From: Streptomyces sp. Y2F8-2
Lineage (GTDB): Bacteria; Actinomycetota; Actinomycetes; Streptomycetales; Streptomycetaceae
Length of the DNA: 64,000 bases
Reading direction: 5' to 3'
Assembly: GCF_014905555.1 (NCBI RefSeq)
Contig: NZ_BNGS01000004.1
Span: forward strand, 1 to 64,000
The position numbers were made by a program, and so were the translations under genes. This document shows positions 27,967-36,840 of the stretch, piece after piece. Within the stretch, counting starts at the first letter, position 1. The number at the start of each line of letters is the position of its first letter. The notes below the pieces were generated by a model. That model saw only the letters and a program-made list of their open reading frames with translations, was not told the DNA's origin and did not search any database.

Positions 27967-28027
27967 GTGCGCCGAGTACCCAGAGCCGTCGTCGACAACG
28001 CGCCCTTCGTCCGGCGACGCGCATGTG

Positions 28028-29272
28028 TCAGGTGAGGGTGGCAGCCTGCTTCCTCGTGTTCCCGGGCGCGTTCTCGCGGCGCGGGAGCAGCAGCGGGGTG
28101 GCGAGGAGGAGGATCCCGGCGATCGCGATCGCGGTGCGGGCGCCGGTGACGGCGGCCAGCAGACCCCACAGAGCGGTCAGGGCCGCGATGGCGGCGCTGC
28201 TGCTGACCGACCACGCGGCCAGGGTACGGGCGACCCGGTCGGGGCCGGTGTGGTCGAGCCGGTAGGTGGCCAGCACCGGGTTGAACACGCCGATGCAGGT
28301 GACCAGGCCGAGTTGCACGGCGATGACGAGGACGATCCCGGGGACACCGGGCCGGACGAACGCCAGTCCGACAGGCCAGCACGCACGCAGCACCCCTGCG
28401 GTGAGCATCACCTTGTGCTGCCCGAACCGCGCCACGAGCCGGCGCGCCAGGCGTGAGCCGACGAGACCACCGACACAAGGGGCCGCGAACGCGAGACCGT
28501 ACTGCCAGGGCGTGAACCCGAGGCGGCCCAGCAGGAGCACGGCGAGCAGCGGCTCGGAGGCCATGATCAGGCCGTTGACCGCGATCGTGTTGAGGAACAG
28601 CGGGCGCAGCGCGGGGTGGGTGAGGATGTGGCGCCATCCTTCGAGGAGATCGCCTGCGCGCAGCCGCGGCGCGCCGGTCCGCGCAGGGCGCGGTTCCGTC
28701 CCGCCGATGGCGCGGATGCCCAGCGCCGAGAGCAGGTAACTGACCGCATCGGCCACCACGGTCGTCACCGGGCCGAACATCCCGATCGCCGCCCCGCCGA
28801 GCGGCGGTCCGACCACCGTCGCGCTCCACATCGTGGACTCGAACCGGCCGTTCGCGACGAGCAGGTCCTCCCGGGGCACGAGCGCCTTCAGATACGCCCC
28901 GCCGGCCGCGTTGAAGGCGATGTTGGCCGCGGCGACCACGACGGAGACGACAAGCAGTTGGGCGAAGGTGAGCCGGCCGAGCGCGAACGCGGCGGGAACA
29001 CTCATCAACGCGGCGAACCGGGTCAGGTCCATCGCCACCATGACCGGCCGTTTACGCCGGAACTCCACCCATGGACCGAGTGGCACCGCCACCACGGCTC
29101 CCACTGCCCGCCCCGCCGCGGACAGCGCCGCCACCTGGGTCGGCCCGGAGTGCAGCACCAGAACCGCCAGCACGGAGAACGCGCCGAACCCGAGCCCTGT
29201 GCCGTACGAGCTGACCGCATACGCCGCCCACAACCAGCCGAACCGCCGCCCCAGTGCCCGTCTCCCCGCCAT
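28028..29272 (-). CDS. Major facilitator superfamily transporter
   Basis: The 414-residue protein has about twelve predicted helices. FGWLWAAYAVSSYGTGLGFG begins TM1 and EFRRKRPVMVAMDLTRF is the cytoplasmic loop 2-3 motif A equivalent. The type resembles MFS exporters of the enterobactin/macrolide-efflux-like group. ATG 29272 follows GAGAGGTG by seven bases; a longer reading from 29326 lacks this site. No regulator adjoins, so the cargo cannot be named. Confidence 0.85.
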   Translation of the reverse strand: MAGRRALGRRFGWLWAAYAVSSYGTGLGFGAFSVLAVLVLHSGPTQVAALSAAGRAVGAVVAVPLGPWVEFRRKRPVMVAMDLTRFAALMSVPAAFALGRLTFAQLLVVSVVVAAANIAFNAAGGAYLKALVPREDLLVANGRFESTMWSATVVGPPLGGAAIGMFGPVTTVVADAVSYLLSALGIRAIGGTEPRPARTGAPRLRAGDLLEGWRHILTHPALRPLFLNTIAVNGLIMASEPLLAVLLLGRLGFTPWQYGLAFAAPCVGGLVGSRLARRLVARFGQHKVMLTAGVLRACWPVGLAFVRPGVPGIVLVIAVQLGLVTCIGVFNPVLATYRLDHTGPDRVARTLAAWSVSSSAAIAALTALWGLLAAVTGARTAIAIAGILLLATPLLLPRRENAPGNTRKQAATLT

Positions 29273-29597
29273 ACCCGACGCACCTCTCGCCGCCCCGAAC
29301 AACCTGCCGCTGACCGTCGGCATCAAAGCGAGTGGCAGATGGCGAGATCAAACAACCGATCCAACAGGAAGGCACAACCTTTCGTTGTGCGCATACGGTG
29401 GGCTGCGTGGATCTCGATGCCGTGCACAGCTCCGTCGCACCTTCGTGGCCGCGCTGACGCGTCCCGCACTGGACGATCGGGGGCCTCCACCTACCGCGAC
29501 AGCCTGGTTATCCGCCCGTCGACGGGGGCACCCGGTGTGCCGGGCGAGCCCTCGTGGGGTCGCCGTATCCAGCCGAATCCACAAGGAGGCAGCGGAC

Positions 29598-30161
29598 ATG
29601 GGCCATGGAGGGAACGTCATCAACGAACTGATGACGGACCATCGGGAAGTGGAGGAGCTCTTCGGCCGGATCGAGGCACTTCCGCCCGGTGACAAGAACC
29701 GCAAGGTGTACGCCGATCAGGCCGTCATGGAGCTCGTGCGTCACTCGGTGGCCGAGGAGGCCTACCTCTACCCGGCCGTACGGCAGTTCCTGCCCGACGG
29801 GGACGCGGTGGCAGACAAGGAGCTCGAGGACCACGCCAAGGCCGAACAGATCATGAAGGATCTGGAGCGCCACGAGGCCGACGACCCCGAGTTCGACCGG
29901 CTCATCGGGATGCTCATGACCGAGATCCGGTCCCATGTGGCCGACGAGGAGGGGAACCTCTTCCCGAGGCTCGGCGAAACGGCTTCCGCCGAAGCCCTCG
30001 ACGAGCTGGGCGACAAGGTCCGGCGGGCGAAGCAGACCGCGCCGACCCGCCCGCACCCCGCCGCCCCGGACAAGCCCCCGGCCAACAAGCTGCTCGCGCC
30101 CGGCGCCGGCCTCGTGGACCGTATCCGTGACGCGCTCACGGGGCGCGGAGAGAAGGACTGA
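29598..30161 (+). CDS. Hemerythrin-domain protein (second copy)
   Basis: This 187-residue HHE-type helical bundle has HREVEELFGRIEAL, RHSVAEEAYLYPAV, EDHAKAEQIMKDLE and HVADEEGNLFPRL, giving the His/Glu set for a di-iron site. The tail PTRPHPAAPDKPPANKLL and VDRIRDALTG copies the arrangement of the first hemerythrin (26967). ATG 29598 follows AAGGAGG. The two copies lie 2 kb apart on the same strand and probably arose by duplication. A role in oxygen or peroxide sensing or protection is inferred. Confidence 0.9.
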   Translation: MGHGGNVINELMTDHREVEELFGRIEALPPGDKNRKVYADQAVMELVRHSVAEEAYLYPAVRQFLPDGDAVADKELEDHAKAEQIMKDLERHEADDPEFDRLIGMLMTEIRSHVADEEGNLFPRLGETASAEALDELGDKVRRAKQTAPTRPHPAAPDKPPANKLLAPGAGLVDRIRDALTGRGEKD

Positions 30162-30173
30162 CCGGTCGGCGGT

Positions 30174-30545
30174 TCACCGGTCGGGCCGGTCGGCGCGGGA
30201 GCGGATCTCGTACCGGCTGAGCGCCTGCCGCAGCTGGTTCAGCTCGGGGTCGGGCAGGGCATCACCCTGTGCGAACCTCAGGATGTGCTCGGCGACGACC
30301 CGCAGCTTGGTGTTGGTGTGCTGGGAGACGTCGCGCAGGACGCGCCATGCCTCCTCCGGCGCGATCCGTCCCAGCACGACCACGGCGCCCATGGCCTGGT
30401 CGATGGTGGCATGGGAGGTCACCGCCTGCCGCAGCTGCGCGTTCTCCTCGTGCAGCCGCTCGTTCTCCGTCGCCAGGTCGGCGGGGGAGAGCAGGTGCGC
30501 GGGCAGGCGCGGAGGGTACCGCTTGGATATCGCGTGGAACGCCAT
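30174..30545 (-). CDS. ANTAR-domain protein
   Basis: In this 123-residue protein a short coiled coil (LATENERLHEENAQLRQAV) leads into an ANTAR helical bundle: IDQAMGAVVVLGRIAPEEAW, RVLRDVSQHTNTKLRVVAEH. ANTAR domains bind paired RNA hexaloops to prevent termination. Here it is free-standing, without GAF or receiver domain, so a partner would have to supply the signal. It converges on the second hemerythrin gene with only 12 bases between the stops. Confidence 0.88.
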   Translation of the reverse strand: MAFHAISKRYPPRLPAHLLSPADLATENERLHEENAQLRQAVTSHATIDQAMGAVVVLGRIAPEEAWRVLRDVSQHTNTKLRVVAEHILRFAQGDALPDPELNQLRQALSRYEIRSRADRPDR

Positions 30546-30646
30546 GGTGTGCCCCTGGATGAACGAGTGGCCGCAGTTCCAGCTTCCCCCAGGTCGGCGT
30601 CGCGGACGACCCGGATGCGCGGGGTCCCCGTCGGCCGCGCCCGTGC

Positions 30647-31699
30647 CTAGGCGCTGCGCGGCCGACGGGCCGTCCTCTTCTCCGCCGTCTTCTTTGCCGC
30701 GGCCCCTTTCGCCGCGGTCTTCTTCTGTGCCGTGTCCTTCCGCGTGGCGCTCTGCGCCCCGGCCTTCGGGGCGGTCTTCGCCGCGGGCTTCTTCGTGGTC
30801 TTCTTCCCGGCCGTCTTCTTCGCCGCGGTCTTCTCGGCGGGCTCCTTCTTCGCCGCCCTGCCGACGGTGGCCTTCTTCTCCGGCAGCTCGTGGACCTCGG
30901 CCTCCGTCTCCTCGCCGCGGAAGGCCTTCGCCTGGGCCACGGACGCCTGGAGCGCGGTCATCAGATCCAGCACCTTGCCGGGCCCCGCCTCCGGCTCAGG
31001 CATCTCGGGCGGCGCCTGCCCCTCACGCCGGGCCTCGATCACCTGCTCGAGCGCTTCGGTGTAGTGGTCGACGAAGTCGGGGCCCTGGAGGTCCTCACGG
31101 GTCATACGGTCGATCAGATGTTCCGCCTCGGTGATCTCGTCGTCGGAGAGCCGGACCTGCTGCGGAGCCAGCTCCCCCGGGTCGCGGATCTCGTCGGGCC
31201 ACCGCATCGCGTGCAGCACGATCGCCTCGTCCCGCACCCTCAGCAGCCCGAGCCTCTCCCGGCCGTGCCAGGCGAACTTCGCCACCGCGACCTTCGATGT
31301 CCGCTCCAGCGCCTTGCGCAGCAGCGCGTACGGCTTCGCGGCGACCGTGCCGGACGCCTGCAGGTAGTAGCCCTCGCCGATGCGCAGCGGGTCGATCGAC
31401 CCGGCCGGCACGAACGCGGCGATCTCGATGGCCTTCGCCGTGGGCAACGGCAGCTCACGCAGCTCCTCGTCGAGCACGGGCACGACCCGCTCCCTGGACA
31501 GCTCGTAGCCCTTGCCGATCTCCTCGGGCGGGACCTCACGGTCCTCCAGCTCGCAGTACTTGCGCACCCGGACCCGGCCCATGTCCTCCAAGTGGTACTG
31601 GTGGAAGCGCACACTGTGGTCCTCGGTCGCGGGCACCACGTTGACCGGAATCGTGACCAGACCGAAGCTGATCGCTCCCGACCAGATGCTCCGGGGCAT
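30647..31699 (-). CDS. ku: Ku protein for non-homologous end joining
   Basis: The 350-residue protein begins MPRSIWSGAISFGLVTIPVN, the conserved opening of bacterial Ku, which forms a homodimeric ring on DNA ends and recruits LigD. The core beta-barrel runs to ~residue 255. The C-terminus from about 265 is a long Lys/Ala-rich tail with AAKKTAGKKTTKKPAAKTA repeats, like histone H1. Such tails are known to help Ku bind DNA. ATG 31699 has GGAGG at ideal spacing; the earlier ATG 31717 does not. No ligD gene lies in the window. It diverges from efeO. Confidence 0.95.
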   Translation of the reverse strand: MPRSIWSGAISFGLVTIPVNVVPATEDHSVRFHQYHLEDMGRVRVRKYCELEDREVPPEEIGKGYELSRERVVPVLDEELRELPLPTAKAIEIAAFVPAGSIDPLRIGEGYYLQASGTVAAKPYALLRKALERTSKVAVAKFAWHGRERLGLLRVRDEAIVLHAMRWPDEIRDPGELAPQQVRLSDDEITEAEHLIDRMTREDLQGPDFVDHYTEALEQVIEARREGQAPPEMPEPEAGPGKVLDLMTALQASVAQAKAFRGEETEAEVHELPEKKATVGRAAKKEPAEKTAAKKTAGKKTTKKPAAKTAPKAGAQSATRKDTAQKKTAAKGAAAKKTAEKRTARRPRSA

Positions 31700-31948
31700 C
31701 GCAGACCTCCGTGACATGCCCCGAGGGCACCAGCGTACGAAGGGCGCGGGCGCGTGGCACGGTGAAGCGGTCCGCAGGACTGACGACGACCATGACCGGC
31801 GAGCACCCGGTGAACCCTGGCGAAACTGTTGGTGTCCGCACCTGTCGCAGGGCCGTTCGGGCGTACGGTGCTGCCTAGCATGAGTGACGCGCCCGCCACC
31901 CGGGCGCGTCGGTACGTTCGCACGTCGTCCGGGGAGGCGCGGAGCAAA

Positions 31949-33154
31949 ATGCCGGTGCCCGGCCTCGCATCACGGCGGGCCCGACTCTGGGCCGCGGGCG
32001 GAGCTCTCCTCGCCCTCGTCCTGGCGACGGCGCTGCTGGCCACCACCCTCGGCGGAGCCCGGCGCGCGCGGGCCGCCGCCGACGACGGGCTGCCGCACAC
32101 CACCGTCGAGGTGTCACCGAGCGGCTGCGGACGGGGCTGGGACCGGCCGGTCCCCGGCCTGCAGGTCTTCGATCTGCACAACACCTCCAGCGGCCCCGCC
32201 GAGGTCTACCTCGAGGACGCCCGCACCAGGGCCGTCTACGGCGAGATGGAGGGCCTGGCACCGGGCACGACCCGGACGTTGACCCTGCGCCTCGGCAAGG
32301 GTTCGTACGCCTTCACCTGCGTGCCCGACGACGCCGACGCGGTCACCGGTCCCACCGTCCGCATCACCTCGGGACGGTCCGGGCCCGCGGCGGCCCCGGT
32401 CACCGAGCACGACCTGATCCCCCTGGCGATCGACTACCAGAAGTGGGTCGCGGGCGGCTTGGACGAGGTCGTACGGCTGACCGGACGGCTGAACGACGCC
32501 ATCGACCGAGGCGACCTCGAGGAGGCCAGGGCCGCCTGGCTTCCCGCGCATCTGGAGTACGAGCGGCTGGGCGCGGCGTACGACGCCTTCGGCGACGCGG
32601 ACAAGCAGATCAACGGAACGGACGCGGGGCTCGCCGGGGGCGTCCACGACCCGTCGTTCACCGGTTTCCACCGCATCGAGTACGGCTTGTGGCACGGCCG
32701 GACCGTCACCGGCCTGCGCGCCCCGGCGGGCGCCCTCGTCAAGGCGGTCACCGCGCTGCGCGACGGCTGGGCGCAGGCCCGTATGGACCCGGCGCAGCTG
32801 GGCCTGAGGGCACACGAGATCCTGGAGAACACCGTGCAGTTCGAGCTGACCGGGCGGACCGACTACGGCAGCGGCAGCAACCTCGCCACCGCCCGCGCCA
32901 ACCTCGACGGCACCCGCGCCGTGCTGTCCCGGCTGCGCCCCCTGCTCACCACGCGGTACCCGGACCTGCCCGGCCTCGAGCGGGAACTGGACCGCGCCCA
33001 GCACACGCTGGACGGCTTCCACCACGGGGAGAGCTGGACGCCGCTCGACCGCCTGGACCGCTCGCAGCGCGAGCAGGTCGACGCGGTCCTCGACGACCTG
33101 GTCGAGCGACTCGCCTCGGTGGCGACACTCTGCGACCCGCGGAGGACGGTGTGA
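31949..33154 (+). CDS. efeO: EfeO-type extracytoplasmic iron-uptake protein
   Basis: This 401-residue protein has an N-terminal signal/anchor ([20 protein letters not shown]). A cupredoxin-like EfeO-I domain follows (about 50-150), then an imelysin/M75 domain (about 155-400) with [16 protein letters not shown] and the iron-site motif HxxE in [13 protein letters not shown]. It captures iron outside the membrane for EfeB and the EfeU permease. ATG 31949 was chosen for its nearby GGAG; earlier ATGs at 31829 and 31880 are possible. The stop overlaps the efeB start (GTGA). No efeU permease gene is adjacent. Confidence 0.9.
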   Translation: MPVPGLASRRARLWAAGGALLALVLATALLATTLGGARRARAAADDGLPHTTVEVSPSGCGRGWDRPVPGLQVFDLHNTSSGPAEVYLEDARTRAVYGEMEGLAPGTTRTLTLRLGKGSYAFTCVPDDADAVTGPTVRITSGRSGPAAAPVTEHDLIPLAIDYQKWVAGGLDEVVRLTGRLNDAIDRGDLEEARAAWLPAHLEYERLGAAYDAFGDADKQINGTDAGLAGGVHDPSFTGFHRIEYGLWHGRTVTGLRAPAGALVKAVTALRDGWAQARMDPAQLGLRAHEILENTVQFELTGRTDYGSGSNLATARANLDGTRAVLSRLRPLLTTRYPDLPGLERELDRAQHTLDGFHHGESWTPLDRLDRSQREQVDAVLDDLVERLASVATLCDPRRTV

Positions 33155-34389
33155 GCGCGTCCGTGGACACCAGTGGGGTGGGGCGGCGCGGCTTCCTGCG
33201 CGGTGCGGCCCTCGCGGGCGCCGGGCTCGCCGCGGGCGGCGCGGCGGCCCCGGCCGCCGCCGGCGGCGCGAGTGCGTCGCCCGTCGCGCCGTTCCACGGC
33301 ACCCACCAGCAGTCGGTGCTCGCCGCCCCGCGCCGGGTGACCGCGTTCGCCGCCCTCGACGTGACCGCCCAGAACCGCGCCGACCTGGTCGACCTCCTGC
33401 GCACCCTCACCGCCCGCGCCCGCTTCCTCACCTCGGGCGGCACGCCCTCGCCCGTCGGCATCACCGGCCCGCCCGCCGACTCCGGCATCCTCGGCGAGCG
33501 GCTGCCCTCCGGTGCGCTGGCGGTGACCGTCGGCGTCGGCGCATCCCTCTTCGACGACCGCTTCGGCCTCTCCGCTCGCCGCCCGCGCAGGCTGACGACG
33601 ATGCCGTCCTTCCCGGACGACGACCTCAGACCCGAGTGGTGCCACGGCGACCTCAGCCTCCAACTGCACGCCGACGACACGGACACCGTGTTGCACGCCC
33701 TGCGCGACATCGCCCGGCACACCCGTGGCGGCCTGCAGGTCCGCTGGCGCCTCGACGGATTCTCCAGCCCGCCCCGTCCCTCGGGCACACCGCGCAACCT
33801 GATGGGCTTCAGGGACGGCACGGCCAACCCGGACGCCACCGACGCCCGCGAGATGAACCGCCTGGTGTGGGTGGGCCCCGGCCTGGGTGAACCGGACTGG
33901 GCCGTCGGCGGCAGCTACCAGGTCGTCCGGCTGATCCGCATGCTCGTGGAGTTCTGGGACCGGGTCTCCCTCACCGAGCAGGAGCGGATGTTCGGCCGGT
34001 CCCGGGAGACCGGCGCGCCCCTGGACGGGAACGCGGAGCACGACACACCCGACTACGCGAACGACCCCAAGGGCGACGTCATCCCCCTGGACGCCCACAT
34101 ACGCCTGGCCAACCCGCGCACGGCGGCCACGGCCGACCAGCGGATCCTGCGCCGCGGCTACAACTACGACGCGGGCCTGGACAGCAACGGCAACCTCGAC
34201 ATGGGGCTGTTGTTCTGCTGCTACCAGCAGGACCCCGCCCGGCAGTTCGAGACCGTGCAGCGCCGCCTCGCGGGCGAACCCCTCACCGACTACATCAAGC
34301 CATTCGGCGGCGGCTACTTCTTCGCGCTGCCCGGTGTGCGGGACAGCGGTGACTGGTACGGACGGGAACTGCTGGCCGGGACGTCCTGA
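33151..34389 (+). CDS. efeB: EfeB, Tat-exported dye-decolourising peroxidase
   Basis: This protein has 412 residues. A twin-arginine signal ([15 protein letters not shown]) sends the folded haem protein out. The DyP signature GFRDGTANP supplies the catalytic Asp, and the proximal haem His lies in [10 protein letters not shown]. With EfeO it takes part in ferrous iron oxidation or haem deferrochelation. GTG 33151 overlaps the efeO stop, indicating coupled translation. Confidence 0.93.
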   Translation: MSASVDTSGVGRRGFLRGAALAGAGLAAGGAAAPAAAGGASASPVAPFHGTHQQSVLAAPRRVTAFAALDVTAQNRADLVDLLRTLTARARFLTSGGTPSPVGITGPPADSGILGERLPSGALAVTVGVGASLFDDRFGLSARRPRRLTTMPSFPDDDLRPEWCHGDLSLQLHADDTDTVLHALRDIARHTRGGLQVRWRLDGFSSPPRPSGTPRNLMGFRDGTANPDATDAREMNRLVWVGPGLGEPDWAVGGSYQVVRLIRMLVEFWDRVSLTEQERMFGRSRETGAPLDGNAEHDTPDYANDPKGDVIPLDAHIRLANPRTAATADQRILRRGYNYDAGLDSNGNLDMGLLFCCYQQDPARQFETVQRRLAGEPLTDYIKPFGGGYFFALPGVRDSGDWYGRELLAGTS

Positions 34390-34417
34390 ACGTGTATGGG
34401 CCGCCGCCGAGTCAACA

Positions 34418-34468
34418 GGCGGTCAAGTTTTTCCTTGGCTTCCCTGACCCGGTGTTCACTTGACCGCC
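34418..34468. promoter_or_regulatory. Inverted repeat between efeB and the phosphoesterase gene
   Basis: GGCGGTCAAGT (34418-34428) and ACTTGACCGCC (34458-34468) are perfect inverted copies separated by 29 bases. They may form the efeB terminator or be two half-sites for a regulator of the next gene, 89 bp downstream. AT-rich sequence fills the loop, so a promoter element inside is possible. Confidence 0.5.
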
Positions 34469-34556
34469 ACCGTGCCTCCAGCATCGTGCCGTTCTTTGAG
34501 CAGAGCATCCCTGACCGTATGGCGCAATAACGTTCGTGCCCGGAAGGTGAACCAGC

Positions 34557-36401
34557 ATGGCCAGCAGAGGTAGACGAGCAACGATGAGGAGCCTCGGCGC
34601 GCTCGCGGGCGCCGCCGCGCTCACGGCCCTGGGGGCCGGCGCGCCCGCCTGGGCTGCAGCGCCGGACGGCCACGGGACCGACTCCTCGACGGCCACGCCC
34701 ATCAAGCACGTGGTCGTCCTCTTCGACGAGAACATCTCCTTCGACCACTACTTCGCGACCTATCCGAAGGCCGCCAACACCGACGGCACGAAGTTCACGG
34801 CGTCGAAGAAGACCCCGAAGGACATCGACACCCTGGCGAACGCCGGGCTGCTGACGAAGAACCCCAACCAGTACGCGCCCAAGCGGCTCACCCCGTCCCA
34901 GGCCATGACCTGCGACCAGAACCACGCCTACGGGCCCGAGCAGTACGCGTACAACGGCGGCAAGAACGACCAGTTCGTCCAGAACACCGACTCCGGCAAG
35001 TGCTCCGGCAACCTGTTCGGCGAGCCGGGCCTGGTCATGGACTACTACGACGGCAACACGGTGACCGGGCTGTGGAACTACGCCCAGCACTACGCCCTCA
35101 ACGACCGTTCCTACAGCTCGGTCTACGGCCCGTCCACGCCCGGCGCGCTCAACCTGGTCGCGGGTCAGACGCACGGCGTCATCTCCGTGGACCCCGCCTC
35201 CGGCACCGAGAACCCCAAGCAGACCTCGACGCCGGACTCGTACACCGTCGTCTCGCCGGACGCCAAGGGCGTCGGCACGGTCATCAACGACCCGGACCCG
35301 GCTTACGACGACTGCTCCGGCAAGGACCACACCAGCAAGAACGCGCTGGCCGCGATGCAGGGCCAGAACATCGGTGACCTGCTCAACTCCAAGAACGTCA
35401 GCTGGGGTTGGTTCCAGGGCGGCTTCCGCCCGTCCACCGCGTGGGACGGCAAGCAGGGCGACTACGCCAAGTGCGACACCACGCACACCAACGTCGGCGG
35501 TGCCGCCGTCGTCGACTACAGCCCGCACCACTCGCCGTTCGAGTACTACAAGTCGACGTCCAACCCGCACCACCTGCCGCCGAAGAGCGTCGACGAGATC
35601 GGCCACAACGGGCAGGCGAACCACAACTACGACCTGACCGACTTCGACGCGGCCCTGAAGGCGGGCAAGCTGCCGGCGGTCAGCTTCCTCAAGGCCGCCG
35701 AGTACCAGGACGGTCACGCGGGATACTCGGACCCGATCGACGAACAGCACTTCCTGGTGAGCGAGATCAACGCCATCCAGAAGTCGCCGCAGTGGAAGTC
35801 CACGGCCGTCGTCATCGCCTACGACGACTCCGACGGCTGGTACGACCACGCCTACGCCAAGCCGCGCAACGGCTCCACGGACACCTCCACCGGCTCCAAC
35901 GGCAAGGCCACCGACAGCCCGGCCTGCCAGGCGGGCCCGGCCCCGGCCGGCGGCTACCAGGACCGCTGCGGCCCCGGCACCCGTCAGCCGCTGCTCGTGG
36001 TCTCCCCGTACAGCAAGGTCAACAAGGTCGACCACACGCAGACCGACCAGTCCTCGATCATCCGCTTCATCGAGGACAACTGGCACACCGGCCGGATCGG
36101 TGACCACTCCTTCGACGCCACCGCCGGCTCGCTCGCGGGCATGTTCGACTTCCGGCACCCCAACAACAAGCAGGTGCTGCTGAACACGGACGGCTCGGTG
36201 CAGTCGGTCGCCCCGATCCACCCGGTGAAGGCCGTGGCGACCAGCATCACCCCCGGCCCGGCGATGCAGAACACGGCCGCCAGCACGGACGCCTCGTCGT
36301 TCCCCGCCCTCCCGGTGGGCATCGCGGCGGGCGCCCTCGTCGCGGCCGGCGCCACCGGCACCGTCCTCACCCTGCGCCGCAGGGAGCGCGCGGGCGCCTG
36401 A
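34557..36401 (+). CDS. Surface-anchored phosphoesterase (acid phosphatase/phospholipase C family)
   Basis: The 614-residue protein has a signal peptide (about 1-35). The phosphoesterase domain begins IKHVVVLFDENISFDHYFAT, with the metal/nucleophile region of AcpA/PLC-type enzymes, and continues with SYSSVYGPSTPGALNL, PHHSPFEYY and AYDDSDGWYDH. The C-terminus has a hydrophobic helix (LPVGIAAGALVAAGATGTVL) and RRRERAGA, so the enzyme stays anchored at the cell surface. It should release phosphate from esters or phospholipids. Pho control is plausible, but I could not identify a clean Pho box. Confidence 0.9.
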   Translation: MASRGRRATMRSLGALAGAAALTALGAGAPAWAAAPDGHGTDSSTATPIKHVVVLFDENISFDHYFATYPKAANTDGTKFTASKKTPKDIDTLANAGLLTKNPNQYAPKRLTPSQAMTCDQNHAYGPEQYAYNGGKNDQFVQNTDSGKCSGNLFGEPGLVMDYYDGNTVTGLWNYAQHYALNDRSYSSVYGPSTPGALNLVAGQTHGVISVDPASGTENPKQTSTPDSYTVVSPDAKGVGTVINDPDPAYDDCSGKDHTSKNALAAMQGQNIGDLLNSKNVSWGWFQGGFRPSTAWDGKQGDYAKCDTTHTNVGGAAVVDYSPHHSPFEYYKSTSNPHHLPPKSVDEIGHNGQANHNYDLTDFDAALKAGKLPAVSFLKAAEYQDGHAGYSDPIDEQHFLVSEINAIQKSPQWKSTAVVIAYDDSDGWYDHAYAKPRNGSTDTSTGSNGKATDSPACQAGPAPAGGYQDRCGPGTRQPLLVVSPYSKVNKVDHTQTDQSSIIRFIEDNWHTGRIGDHSFDATAGSLAGMFDFRHPNNKQVLLNTDGSVQSVAPIHPVKAVATSITPGPAMQNTAASTDASSFPALPVGIAAGALVAAGATGTVLTLRRRERAGA

Positions 36402-36425
36402 TCCGGCACACGCGCACACATGAGC

Positions 36426-36452
36426 GGTGGCCCCGGCGATCCCGGGGCCACC
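36426..36452 (+). terminator. Terminator after the phosphoesterase gene
   Basis: GGTGGCCCCGG and CCGGGGCCACC pair perfectly over a five-base loop, 24 bases after the stop. Confidence 0.85.
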
Positions 36453-36477
36453 ACCCGTTTCTACCGGCCACGGTGGG

Positions 36478-36756
36478 CTCGGGCTCCTCATCGACGCCGG
36501 CCTCATGGTGCGGGTCGCACCCGACCGCCTCGATGAGGTGGGGCGCACGCCGGCCGCGCACCCCGCGGTGCACGGCGCCTTCGCCACCACCCGCGCGGCC
36601 GACCTGCACCTCGCGATCTGGGTACGGGGCCTGGAACACCTCTACCGGTTCATCACACGGGACCTCGGCGGCCTCGGGGTCGACGGCGCCGAGACCGTGA
36701 TCGTGGGCCACGCGGTGAAACGCCCCGGGAAGGGGCCAGGCGGCAGAGCCGGGTGA
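36478..36756 (+). pseudogene. Lrp/AsnC-family regulator, C-terminal ligand domain only
   Basis: The frame reads LIDAGLMVRVAPDRLDEVG, HPAVHGAFATTRAADLHLAI and LEHLYRFITRDLGGLG, ending VIVGHAVKRPG. This is the RAM/effector domain of an AsnC-type regulator. The helix-turn-helix half and start are missing; the homology begins right after a terminator. It lies directly before the NCS1 permease gene, whose control it may once have exercised. Confidence 0.75.
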
Positions 36757-36840
36757 ACCGTGCGCGGCGCGCGCTTACCCTGGACGCCGGCCCGGACCGA
36801 CCGGGCCTGTGGCGAACGCGTTCAGACAGGCAGGTCGACG

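Noticed and set aside
34400..34556. Pho box before the phosphoesterase gene
   Set aside because: GTTCACTTGAC resembles one direct-repeat unit, but no second unit at 11-bp spacing follows; the sequence is better described as one arm of an inverted repeat.
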